DNA of 64,000 nucleotides from CALMEC01 sp963765105 (GTDB taxonomy: Bacteria > Actinomycetota > Thermoleophilia > Miltoncostaeales > Miltoncostaeaceae). Positions within the stretch are counted from its first letter, which is position 1; the number at the start of each line of letters is the position of its first letter. Below are positions 18,980 to 27,058 of this stretch, piece after piece. The stretch covers positions 248,001-312,000 of the forward strand of contig CAVXUW010000004.1 in NCBI GenBank assembly GCA_963765105.1, read 5' to 3'. A program made the translations under genes and the position numbers. The notes below the pieces were generated by a model. It made no database searches. It was not told the DNA's origin and was given only the letters and a program-made list of their open reading frames with translations.

Positions 18980-19233
18980 GTGGCGAGTCTGGCAGATCCC
19001 AGACCGACGAACCGCAGCTTCCGCGACGCGAAAGCCTGCATTTCGATGTCCATTGAGCGGTACAAGCGGCTGAGCATCTGCGTCACGCGCTGGAGCGACA
19101 ATCGCGCGAGGAAGGGACGCGGCGCAGAGCGGTGAGGGAAGATTCGGTGAGGGAAAGACTGTTCGTGCCCGCACCAATGTCCGATTTGATCACCCGAACA
19201 TCGCCTCGGCGTCGGGTCGTGTACCAATCGCCC

Positions 19234-19824
19234 ATGGAACTTGGCGGCATTGTCGTGGCGGGGGGATCCGGGCGGCGGTTCGGGGAGCCGAAGGCGGCGG
19301 CCCAGCTGGGAGGGCAAACACTGGTGGAGCGCGCCGTTGGCGACCTTCGCGCACGCTGCGTCGACGTGGTCGTGGTCAGCCGACCCGGCGTCCTTCTGCC
19401 GCCGATGGACGTGACCGTCGTTCACGATGACCCCGGACCGGATGCGCCGATCGTCGGTTTGGCAACCGGGCTCCGACACCTCACGACGCAGAACTGCCTC
19501 GTTCTTGCCTGCGACATTCCCTTTGCAGCTCCCATACTCGACCGGCTCTGTTCCCACCCGTTGGGCCACGCCGTGGTGGCCAGCGATCGTTCCGGACGGG
19601 CCCAGCCGCTCCTCGCGCGCTACCCGCGTGCCGAGGCGCTCACCGCAGCGACCCGACGAATCGCGTCGGGGGAACTCACCCTGCAGGCCCTTGTCACCGA
19701 ACTCGGCGCCACGCTCATCGTTGGTTCCGACGATGAGCTTCTCAACATCAACACCCCTGACGACCTCGCACGCGCCGAGGCGCTATTGGCTCAGGCGGGG
19801 AGCACCTCAACCACGGCGTTGTAG
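19234..19824 (+). CDS. mobA: Molybdenum cofactor guanylyltransferase
   Basis: A 196-residue nucleotidyltransferase that attaches GMP to molybdopterin, forming the guanine-dinucleotide cofactor used by DMSO-reductase-family enzymes. The N-terminal signature GGIVVAGGSGRRFGEPKA is the GTP-binding motif LxGGxSxRxGxxK; VLACDIPFAAP supplies the metal-binding Asp, and NINTPDDL the C-terminal motif. It converges on the molybdoenzyme gene with a 34-bp overlap of coding ends. The start is the ATG at 19234, where the family begins; the frame is open upstream. Confidence 0.92.
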   Translation: MELGGIVVAGGSGRRFGEPKAAAQLGGQTLVERAVGDLRARCVDVVVVSRPGVLLPPMDVTVVHDDPGPDAPIVGLATGLRHLTTQNCLVLACDIPFAAPILDRLCSHPLGHAVVASDRSGRAQPLLARYPRAEALTAATRRIASGELTLQALVTELGATLIVGSDDELLNINTPDDLARAEALLAQAGSTSTTAL

Positions 19825-22016
19825 TCGGGTACCTGCGAGTCGGGGTCACGTACGCCAGGGCGGATGAGCGGGTTGCACTCGGGAAAGAACATCTGCAGGT
19901 TGCCCGCACGCATGGGCGCAATGTGGATGCGTGCCGAGACCTCGCCATCAGCCGACCGCACCCGAACCGACGCACCAGGCGCGAGGCCGAGCCGCTCGGC
20001 ATCGTCGGCGGCGATGAACAGGGCGTCGCGATGGGCTCCCGTCAGGGGATCGTGATCGCGCATGACCATTGAGTTGAACTGCTTGCCGCGACGTGACGAC
20101 AGCAAGAAGCGGCCCTGCGGCGGGCGCGGGTCGCGTGGTGCGACGGCAGTGAAGTGTGCCTTGCCATCCGGTGTGGGAAACACCCATCCATCGCACAGAC
20201 GCGTTCCCCCCCACTGGAACTGATCGCCGGTCGTACGGAGGTCCTGGATACCGTCGTAGAACGGAACGACCCGTGCGATCTCCTCGCGAATCGCCTGGCC
20301 GTCGTTGAACGCCACCTGCGTTGCCCGCTCCGCATCGACGTGGCGAGCGAGGTCGAGGTAGATGCGCCACTCCGACCGCACCTCACCCGGCTGGCCGCCT
20401 TTCACCTGTGGACTGAACGCCACCCGGCGTTCGGTGGTGGTTTGCGTGCCCCCACCCTCTTGCTCGTAGCGAGTGGCCGCGGGCAAAAGCACCACAGCGC
20501 CGCCGGGCGGAGGGTCGACGAGCATCTGGCTCGAGATACAGATGTCCTGGTGGACGCGAAAAGGGATACGTCCCAGACGCTCACCCACAAGTGCCGGATC
20601 GGGCAGCACGTCCAGGAAGTTGCCGCCGCTGGCAAACAGCACGTCCAGCTCGCCACGACCGCCGGCTTCGAGCATCTCGTCCGCCGTGAGACCGCGCCAG
20701 TCGGGCACGGAGAAACCGTAGTGCTCGCCCAACGCCGCCGCCGACTCGGCCGAGATGGGCACGTTGCCCGGGAATGACGTGGCGTAGGCGCCCATCTCAG
20801 CGCCACCCTGAACACCGGAGTGACCACGAATGGGCATGAGCCCCGCCCCGTCGCGCCCCACGTTGCCGCGGGCCAAAGCGACGTTGAGAATGGACCGCAC
20901 GTTGTCGCTGCCGAAGGCGTGTTGGGTGATGCCCATCGACCAGATGAACACCGCCGAGCCCGCGGCGCGATACATGTCGACGAACTGCCGAATGCCCGCC
21001 TCCCCCACCCCACTCGCGGCGGCCAACTCCGCCAGCGTGTGACGCGCGCACTCGGCACGCACGTCGTCGAAGCCCACGGTGTGGTGACGGATGAAGTCCT
21101 CGTCCAGGCCGCCTTCGTCGATGAGGAGTTTGAGGACCGCCGTGGCTAGTGCCTCGTCTCCGCCGGTGTGCACCTCGAAGAACGCATCGGTCATTTTCGT
21201 CCCGAACAGCGCGCTCTCGGCGTTGGAGGGCACCCAGTAGCGCTCCAAGCCGAGTTCGCGTTGCGGGTTGATGACCGCCACCTTGGTGCCCTCTTTGCGG
21301 GCCAGGTAGAGGTATTTCATCATGACCGGCTGCGCGTTGGCCACGTTCGATCCCCACAGCACGATGAGGTCGCTGGCGAAGAGGTCGGTGTAGGAGACCG
21401 TGGTTGCGATCGCTCCTACCGCTTGCTTCAACGCTCCAGTAGACGGCGCGTGGCAGATACGCGCAGCGTTGTCGATGTTGTTGGTGCCCAGCAGGCGCGC
21501 CACCTTCTGCGCGACGTAGTACACCTCGTTGGTGATGCCGCGCGAGGTGAGGAAAAACGCGATGCGTCGGGGCTCGGCGGGGCGGATGCGATCGGCCGCC
21601 AGGGCGAGCGCCTCGTCCCAGCTCACGCGACTGAACCCGGGCTCACCGTGACGACGCATCATGGGGTAGGCCAGGCGTCCCAGCTCGCGCAGCTCCCGGC
21701 CGCTGTGGTTGCGAAGGGCAGCGACATCGCCCAGCAGGTCGTGGTCGGCCGCGCCCATGGTGTTGGTCTTCAGCAGGGCGAGACGCGTGGTGCACAAATG
21801 CACGCCGTCGATGGTCCAGTCGTGGAGTCCCGCCACGCCAAGGGCACAGCCGTCGCACACGCCTTTGCGGATGATGCGCGTGGCGTATGGCAGCGCCCGC
21901 CGGTTCTCCCACACGGTACGCAACATCTCGACGTAGTGGTTGGGCTTCACCAGGCCGATGCCGTTGGGACGCAGACCCACCCACAAATCACGGCGCCGGG
22001 GCTTGCTGCGCGCCAT
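19791..22016 (-). CDS. Molybdopterin-dependent oxidoreductase, FdhF/YdeP family
   Basis: A 741-residue catalytic subunit of the DMSO-reductase superfamily. It lacks the canonical CxxCxxxC-x27-C FeS motif of full formate dehydrogenases but has the YdeP-type N-terminus with GVCDGCALGV. Cofactor-binding segments include SRGITNEVYYVAQK, ICHAPSTGALK (Cys at the Mo-ligand position) and VLWGSNVANAQP, and a C-terminal MopB_CT domain ends the protein (SSRRGKQFNSMV). Substrate unknown; family members are linked to formate metabolism or acid stress. The start overlaps the fdhD stop by one base (TGATG). Confidence 0.92.
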   Translation of the reverse strand: MARSKPRRRDLWVGLRPNGIGLVKPNHYVEMLRTVWENRRALPYATRIIRKGVCDGCALGVAGLHDWTIDGVHLCTTRLALLKTNTMGAADHDLLGDVAALRNHSGRELRELGRLAYPMMRRHGEPGFSRVSWDEALALAADRIRPAEPRRIAFFLTSRGITNEVYYVAQKVARLLGTNNIDNAARICHAPSTGALKQAVGAIATTVSYTDLFASDLIVLWGSNVANAQPVMMKYLYLARKEGTKVAVINPQRELGLERYWVPSNAESALFGTKMTDAFFEVHTGGDEALATAVLKLLIDEGGLDEDFIRHHTVGFDDVRAECARHTLAELAAASGVGEAGIRQFVDMYRAAGSAVFIWSMGITQHAFGSDNVRSILNVALARGNVGRDGAGLMPIRGHSGVQGGAEMGAYATSFPGNVPISAESAAALGEHYGFSVPDWRGLTADEMLEAGGRGELDVLFASGGNFLDVLPDPALVGERLGRIPFRVHQDICISSQMLVDPPPGGAVVLLPAATRYEQEGGGTQTTTERRVAFSPQVKGGQPGEVRSEWRIYLDLARHVDAERATQVAFNDGQAIREEIARVVPFYDGIQDLRTTGDQFQWGGTRLCDGWVFPTPDGKAHFTAVAPRDPRPPQGRFLLSSRRGKQFNSMVMRDHDPLTGAHRDALFIAADDAERLGLAPGASVRVRSADGEVSARIHIAPMRAGNLQMFFPECNPLIRPGVRDPDSQVPDYNAVVEVLPA

Positions 22017-22852
22017 CAGACCACCCCGGCGATGCGCTGTGGATGGGTGTAGACGTTGAACCCACCGGGGCGCAGGAACCCGACGGTGGTGAGACCCAAC
22101 TCGCGGGCCGCGTCGACGGCAAGGCTCGACGGCGCCGAAATGGCACAGAGGATGGGGATGGCGGCGATCGCGGCCTTTTGGACGATTTCGAACGAGAGGC
22201 GTCCTGAGACCAACAGCACCTCGCCCGCGACGTCACCGTTCAAATCCCGCGCCCCGACGATCTTGTCGACGGCGTTGTGGCGTCCCACGTCTTCACGGAG
22301 AACCATCAACTCACCGCTCAGCGAGAACAGACCTGCGGCGTGGAGCCCGCCCGTCTGTTCGAAGATCGACTGGCCCTCACGCAATGCCTCGGGCAGCCCG
22401 ACCAGAACGTCGTGGGCGAGCGGGGGTCCCGCGTTGGGGTCGAGCGCCGGGCAGTCGATGCGGATCGCCTCCAGCGCGCCTTTGCCGCAGATGCCGCAGC
22501 TGGATGTCGCGAAGAAGTTCCGTTCGGCGCGGCCGAGCTCAAACGGACCGCGTGTGTGAACCACTACGACGTTGTCGCGCGAAACACGGGGGTCGTCACT
22601 TTGTCCCACCCATGTGATCTGACCGCCCGCCGCGAGACCTTCGGTGCGGATAAATCCCGCGGCCAGTTCGGCATCGTGGCCGGGGGTGCGCATGGTGACG
22701 GCCACGCGTACCGGCACCTGGCCGGGTCCGGCAGCGCGAATCTCGAGCGGCTCCTCCACCGCCAGCACATCGGCGCGCTCGTCACTCACACCGCCCCGCA
22801 CCACATGGATGCAGGTACTTGTCACGCTGCGGCGAGGCGCTTCGGTACTCAC
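22016..22852 (-). CDS. fdhD: Formate dehydrogenase accessory sulfurtransferase
   Basis: A 278-residue FdhD, which passes sulfur from IscS to the molybdenum centre of formate-dehydrogenase-type enzymes. The essential CxxC is visible in TSSCGICGKGALEAI (about residues 118-132), with the surrounding AAGLFSLSGELMVLREDVGRHNAVDK signature and FEIVQKAAIAAIP near the C-terminus. It is coupled to the molybdoenzyme gene downstream and lies 17 bp after the small accessory gene upstream, so all three form one operon. Confidence 0.95.
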   Translation of the reverse strand: MSTEAPRRSVTSTCIHVVRGGVSDERADVLAVEEPLEIRAAGPGQVPVRVAVTMRTPGHDAELAAGFIRTEGLAAGGQITWVGQSDDPRVSRDNVVVVHTRGPFELGRAERNFFATSSCGICGKGALEAIRIDCPALDPNAGPPLAHDVLVGLPEALREGQSIFEQTGGLHAAGLFSLSGELMVLREDVGRHNAVDKIVGARDLNGDVAGEVLLVSGRLSFEIVQKAAIAAIPILCAISAPSSLAVDAARELGLTTVGFLRPGGFNVYTHPQRIAGVV

Positions 22853-22869
22853 CCACCCATCTTCGCAGG

Positions 22870-23244
22870 TCAGTCGCTGGGGGTCGCGTCCTTGCGAGCG
22901 ATGAAGCTCGCCGGGGGGGAGAATCGCTCAGTCTCCGGCTCGCGGGCATCGTCGGAATGGGGGTGACGACAGGGGAAGTCTTTCTCCACCAAAAGCCGGG
23001 GGTGGGCATCGTGGGCGTAGATGCCCTCGCGGTCGGCCTCCGCCAGCCGAGCGACATCGGAGAGCGACAGGCGAATGGTGGCGTCGGCCCCATTCCACTG
23101 AACGCTCAGGTCGGCTCCGCCGGGGGCGAGCGTCACCTGCCATCCCCCGATCTGCTGCGAGATTGCCCGCCCCGCTATCAACGCGTCGAGCTCACCCGGC
23201 GTGATGCGAAGCCTCAGGCTCTCGTCGTTCCACCGTACTTTCAC
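22870..23244 (-). CDS. Conserved small protein of the molybdoenzyme operon
   Basis: A 124-residue protein. Residues 1-80 form a beta-rich fold (MKVRWNDESLRLRITPGELDAL, then LSVQWNGADATIRLS). The C-terminal region reads LLVEKDFPCRHPHSDDAREPE, with Cys and His that could bind metal. Small proteins ending in LxxEKDFxCxHP occur next to formate-dehydrogenase-like genes in several phyla (I recall them as a DUF7009-like group; this name is from memory). The role is unproven. It is the first gene of the fdhD/molybdoenzyme operon. Confidence 0.75.
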   Translation of the reverse strand: MKVRWNDESLRLRITPGELDALIAGRAISQQIGGWQVTLAPGGADLSVQWNGADATIRLSLSDVARLAEADREGIYAHDAHPRLLVEKDFPCRHPHSDDAREPETERFSPPASFIARKDATPSD

Positions 23245-23310
23245 GCGGCCATCCTGGCAGGAGACCGCGCAGGTGTCCGTGATCGCCGGGCCACAATCAT
23301 CTCCCTTCAG

Positions 23311-23886
23311 CTATCCCGGCGGCAGGAAGGTGGCCACGGCAAGCGTGGCGTCGATGCCGGGAAGCGGAAGCTCGTCGCCGCGACGAGCGGTGGCGACAGT
23401 CGCCCAAGTCCCGTCCGACAGCGGTCCTCGGTGGACGTAGACCACCCGCTCGCGCAGGTCGACCCGCCAGTACTCGGCCGCGCCGGCCATGGCATAGATC
23501 TCGCCTTTGCGGATATCGCGACGCAAGCTCGAATCGGATACTTCGATCATGAGGAGCGTCTCCGACGGTGTGACATGCCGCTCCCCGGAAACATCGGACT
23601 CCGACACCACCGTCAGATCGGGCTCGGGGATGCTGTCGACGATCCCACTCACGGGTCCTTGCACCATGACGCGGTAGTTGAGGCCGTACGCGTGGCTGAG
23701 ATGCGCAGTGAGGTCGCCGATGGCACGAAAATGGGTCGGGCCCTGGGGGCTCACGTAGACAAGTTCCCCGTCGATGAGCTCATACGGCTCGTCGGGTCCG
23801 AGGAGGCCGATCTCGACCATGCGCCACACCTCGTCCGAGGTAAAGCGCCGCGTGACGTGTGGTGTCGGCACGGTCGCCATACCCAT
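23311..23886 (-). CDS. Uma2-family putative endonuclease
   Basis: A 191-residue PD-(D/E)xK-fold protein of the Uma2 family (DUF820). Visible motifs: FTSDEVWRMVEIG at the N-terminus, YELIDGELVYVSP, IPEPDLTVV (catalytic Asp), LLMIEVSDSSLRRD (catalytic Glu) and KGEIYAMAGAAEYWRVDL. Family members are abundant in cyanobacteria and some actinobacteria and their cellular role is unknown. I choose the ATG at 23884-23886 because GAGG lies 7 nt upstream. Its upstream region is duplicated in front of the second, truncated Uma2 gene. Confidence 0.88.
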   Translation of the reverse strand: MGMATVPTPHVTRRFTSDEVWRMVEIGLLGPDEPYELIDGELVYVSPQGPTHFRAIGDLTAHLSHAYGLNYRVMVQGPVSGIVDSIPEPDLTVVSESDVSGERHVTPSETLLMIEVSDSSLRRDIRKGEIYAMAGAAEYWRVDLRERVVYVHRGPLSDGTWATVATARRGDELPLPGIDATLAVATFLPPG

Positions 23887-23925
23887 GAGCTTACCTCGCT
23901 TTCCAGCAGCACCAAAGCGCCGCCC

Positions 23926-24035
23926 GGTCCCATTCGTCCCGCCGATTCCATCGCTCTCATTCACTCAGAAACGGGGTTACGCATGGCGCACGACTCTGTG
24001 CCAACTCACGCACGGAACCGTGCCAATTGTGCGCA
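23926..24035 (-). repeat. Uma2-associated upstream repeat, copy 1
   Basis: A block of about 110 bp directly upstream of the intact Uma2 gene, roughly 80 percent identical by eye to 25190-25297. The most conserved core (plus strand) is CACGACTCTGTGCCAA followed by a TCACGC and an ATTGTGCG. Read on the minus strand it contains TTGGCAC twice in direct orientation, which could be promoter or operator elements. Confidence 0.75.
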
Positions 24036-24076
24036 GACGGAATGTGGAAAACCGCGTCGCCGGATTCGACATCATG

Positions 24077-24096
24077 CACTAACATCGATATTAGTG
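24077..24096. promoter_or_regulatory. 20-bp near-perfect palindrome, candidate operator
   Basis: The sequence CACTAACATCGATATTAGTG is an inverted repeat with one mismatched pair and an ATCGAT centre, followed by TAAGAT, which could be a -10 element. It lies 55 bp upstream of the membrane/zinc-ribbon gene and is much more AT-rich than its surroundings. A dimeric repressor site is the simplest reading. Confidence 0.5.
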
Positions 24097-24151
24097 TAAG
24101 ATCGATTCACCTGCGCCGACGGTTCCGCACGAACCCCGAGCAAGGAAGGTC

Positions 24152-24862
24152 ATGAACGCTCGTCACAACGACTCGCTCGACCTCCGCACGATCGGCCTTC
24201 GGGTCTTTCTCACGCTCCTCGCCGTGAACGCCCTGCTGGGCATGATCGTCGTCCTCGGAGGAGACATGGGTGAAGGCGGTTGGAAGGTCCTGGGAACGTC
24301 GCTCCTTCTGACGCTCGGCGTGATGCTGGGCCTCGCGTGCGTCGCGGGGCGAGACAGCAAGGGCTTTGCCGGGGTCTGGCGGCTGGGCGTCGCACTCGCC
24401 GCGGTGGGCACTGCCGTGTGGATCGTGTCCATCTGGAGTGAGTTCGAGGCCGAGGAGCCGTTTCAACTGGCGGGGAGCCTGACAGTGGCGGCGTCCGCCG
24501 TGGCGTGCGCCAGCATCCTGAGCCTCGCCACACTCCCCCCAACCTGGCGTCGCGTCCAGCTCGTCGCATACGTCGTCGTCGGGCTCCTCGCCCTCGCGAT
24601 CATCATCGCCATCTGGGCCGGGGCCGACGACGGCGGTCTTTGGCAGGTGATCGCCATACTCGCGATCGCCTTCGCGGCTCTGGCGATCGCCATCCCTGTC
24701 CTGCACCGCGCAGGCTCCCGGACCTCCCCGGCCGCAACCGACATCGCCTCACACGTGAGTTACTGCCCCCGCTGCGCCGCCGCCGTCACCGCAACCGCAG
24801 ACACCACGGCCACCTGTGGCCAGTGCGGGGCCGTCTTTCGCGTGCACTTCGACACCCCGTGA
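24152..24862 (+). CDS. Membrane protein with C-terminal zinc ribbon
   Basis: A 236-residue protein with six likely transmembrane helices (around residues 14-36, 45-65, 74-94, 105-125, 132-152 and 158-178) and a cytosolic C-terminal zinc ribbon in which two CxxC pairs are visible, YCPRCAAAV and TCGQCGAVF. No family is recognised. It may be a membrane-anchored metal-dependent sensor. The ATG at 24152 is preceded by AAGGAAGGTC, a good ribosome-binding site. A palindrome upstream suggests specific repression. It converges on the truncated Uma2 gene with an 8-bp gap. Confidence 0.8.
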   Translation: MNARHNDSLDLRTIGLRVFLTLLAVNALLGMIVVLGGDMGEGGWKVLGTSLLLTLGVMLGLACVAGRDSKGFAGVWRLGVALAAVGTAVWIVSIWSEFEAEEPFQLAGSLTVAASAVACASILSLATLPPTWRRVQLVAYVVVGLLALAIIIAIWAGADDGGLWQVIAILAIAFAALAIAIPVLHRAGSRTSPAATDIASHVSYCPRCAAAVTATADTTATCGQCGAVFRVHFDTP

Positions 24863-24870
24863 AACAGGCC

Positions 24871-25224
24871 CTACTCCGACCGTTTCGCCGGGGCGCGGCG
24901 AAGCAGTCGGGCCCCGGTGAACGTCAGGTCCGTTCCCGGCAGCGTCAGCGTGTCGTCGAGGCCGATCTCTCGCACCTCGCCCCACGTCCCGTCGGGCCGG
25001 GGGCCGGTGTGGACGATCACAACGTCGCGTGGCACGTCGACGATCCAGTACGCCGCGGCACCAACCGATGCGTACAGCTCCGCCTTGCGCCGGTCGCGCC
25101 GCTGACTGGTGACCCCCACCTCGATGAGAAGGAGCGCCTCCCGCGGCACCGGGTGACGGTCACCCTCGTTGACCTCCTCCGCCACCACCGGTCCGATTCG
25201 TCTCGCCGTTTCCATCCGGGGCAT
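24871..25224 (-). pseudogene. Truncated Uma2-family gene
   Basis: 117 codons corresponding only to the C-terminal part of Uma2: ALLLIEVGVTSQRRDRRKAELYA holds the catalytic Glu, but the first 90 or so residues, including the PD motif, are missing. Its first codons (MPRMETARRIGPVV) are read from sequence that aligns with the region upstream of the intact Uma2 gene, so an internal deletion appears to have joined the upstream region to the middle of the gene. The product would lack one catalytic acidic residue and is probably inactive. Confidence 0.75.
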
Positions 25225-25297
25225 TCACCCAGAAAAAGCGTACGGATGGGCCACGACTCTGTGCCAATTCACGCGCGAAACCGTGTCGATTGTGCGG
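25190..25297 (-). repeat. Uma2-associated upstream repeat, copy 2
   Basis: Second copy of the block at 23926-24035. It runs into the coding frame of the truncated Uma2 gene, which marks the deletion junction near 25190. The core CACGACTCTGTGCCAA is identical in both copies. Confidence 0.75.
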
Positions 25298-25323
25298 AGG
25301 CCGTCGAGCCCCCGGCCCCGTCG

Positions 25324-25683
25324 TCAGTGCTTCTTCGGCTTGGGCTTTTTGGGGTCCATGCCCATCACGTAGTCATGCGCTTGGGCGATCCATGGCGCGG
25401 CCACGACCGGTGTTTCCCTCCATACGGCCGGCAGTGTGACGTAACCACCCATCGGTCGCTCCGGCGGGCCAAAGGGCCCAGCCCCGTCCTCGCGAAGGAG
25501 CGCTTCACGCGCGTCGTCGGGCAGTCGCACACCGATGGCGGGCCCGAACAGCCCCATGAACATGTGCGTGTTCGCGAAGGCAGCGAGCTGACCGAACATC
25601 GGCTTCACCTCAACGCCAGCCACGTCGGGCACCAACGCGCGAAACCGTTCGCGGTCGGCGTCAGTCGGCTTGGGCATCTCCAT
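25324..25683 (-). CDS. TfoX N-terminal-domain protein
   Basis: A 119-residue TfoX/Sxy-type domain: VEVKPMFGQLAAFANTHMFMGLFGPAIGVRLP, then PMGGYVTLP. It is only distantly similar to the other TfoX-domain protein at 7786-8139. The C-terminus is basic (MGMDPKKPKPKKH), which could bind nucleic acid. Function unknown in this lineage. It stands between the truncated Uma2 gene and the DUF429-like gene on the same strand. Confidence 0.8.
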   Translation of the reverse strand: MEMPKPTDADRERFRALVPDVAGVEVKPMFGQLAAFANTHMFMGLFGPAIGVRLPDDAREALLREDGAGPFGPPERPMGGYVTLPAVWRETPVVAAPWIAQAHDYVMGMDPKKPKPKKH

Positions 25684-25754
25684 CGTTCAAACGCCTCGTA
25701 TCGCACCAGGGTGTGGTGGTCAACTTCTCACGATGTCGTTGCGGTGTCAACGAA

Positions 25755-26738
25755 TCACACGGGGCCGGGCGGCGGCGGGCGCTCCCGCTCCGCATCCTGC
25801 CCAAGGATCCAACCCTCGACAGATAGTTGAGAGTCGTTGGGCAGGTCGTCAGCGGTCCCTGCGTCGATCGTGGCGATCATTCCCAGCAGACCGACGAGCG
25901 CGTCAAACGGATCCTCACCGTCCGGTCTCGCCCCGAAGCCGGTGCGCAGTTGGTGCTCCGCCGCATCGGACAGCGTGATCGACCGGCCGTCGAGCCCGGC
26001 GAGCACCTGGCGCCCCCTGGCCACACGATCGGCCGGGTTCCGTTTGCTCCACCCGCGCGCCGGAAACCCGAGGGTTGTGTAGGCGTTGCGGGGATAGGTC
26101 TCGCAGATCGTCACTCCCGTCCGCGCAGTAAGCTCGGCAAAAAGCCCGTCAAAGGGCCACAACTGCACCCGATCGGGGGCGACTCGAAGGAGTAGCTGGA
26201 TCACATCGCGCCATCCGCTGATGGCCGCCTTTCCCACTTGTTTGGCTCCCAACGTCCACAAGAGCGACGCGGCCGCCGGCCGATCGGCCTGGGCCCATTC
26301 GCATCGCCGCAGCAGCTCGCGCGGTTCTGACAGGCCAAGCCCGTCGACCAGGTGCTGTCGCCGCGTCCCGCCCGGTCGATGCGGGTAGAACGGCCGACGC
26401 ATGGCGATCTCCCCCGCCGTCTCGCACGGCGTGAAGAACTCCGCCCAGTCGCCGTCGCCGAGCAGCGGCAACAGAGCGCGGAAGTCGTCGATTCCCACGC
26501 GCCCGGCATACGCCGCGGGCAACCCGATGGGAAAGTCGAAGCCCGCCACCACTACTCCACCCTCGGCGGCGGTGACCAATTCGCCAACGAACACCCCGGG
26601 AGCCGGCACCTGCCTCAGCGCGCTCACGCGCCAGCCGTGGCCAGTGTTGTCGGCGCTCGCAGCCCAGCGTTTTGACGGGTGAGTCCCCCAATCAGCGTGA
26701 ATGACCTGGCGCGGAGGGCTCACGCGCCAAGTTGGCAT
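25755..26738 (-). CDS. DUF429-like RNase H-fold protein
   Basis: A 327-residue protein with features of the DUF429 group: an N-terminal acidic strand VIHADWGTHPSKRW, then VVVAGFDFPIGLP, CETYPRNAY and DPFDALVGLLGMIA. The three Asp-bearing strands suggest an RNase H/actin-like nuclease fold. The function is not established. The C-terminus is Pro-rich (ERPPPPGPV). The frame is intact, and it marks the last clean gene before the disrupted island. Confidence 0.75.
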   Translation of the reverse strand: MPTWRVSPPRQVIHADWGTHPSKRWAASADNTGHGWRVSALRQVPAPGVFVGELVTAAEGGVVVAGFDFPIGLPAAYAGRVGIDDFRALLPLLGDGDWAEFFTPCETAGEIAMRRPFYPHRPGGTRRQHLVDGLGLSEPRELLRRCEWAQADRPAAASLLWTLGAKQVGKAAISGWRDVIQLLLRVAPDRVQLWPFDGLFAELTARTGVTICETYPRNAYTTLGFPARGWSKRNPADRVARGRQVLAGLDGRSITLSDAAEHQLRTGFGARPDGEDPFDALVGLLGMIATIDAGTADDLPNDSQLSVEGWILGQDAERERPPPPGPV

Positions 26739-26769
26739 CTTTTTTACTCAGTACGCGGAGTTGTTTCAC

Positions 26770-26960
<191 letters not shown>

Positions 26961-27058
26961 TACCCTTCCTTTAGGAGTGCACAGCGACGGCTTCGGGTCG
27001 TGGTACCGAACCTCGTGTCCGTTCTCCCGTGGAGCAGGCCATCCCTGATGGCGTTTCG

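Noticed and set aside
22819..25830. Long plus-strand open frames of more than 400 codons across the fdhD and Uma2 regions
   Set aside because: They are antisense to well-supported genes, have no recognisable domains, and reflect high GC content.
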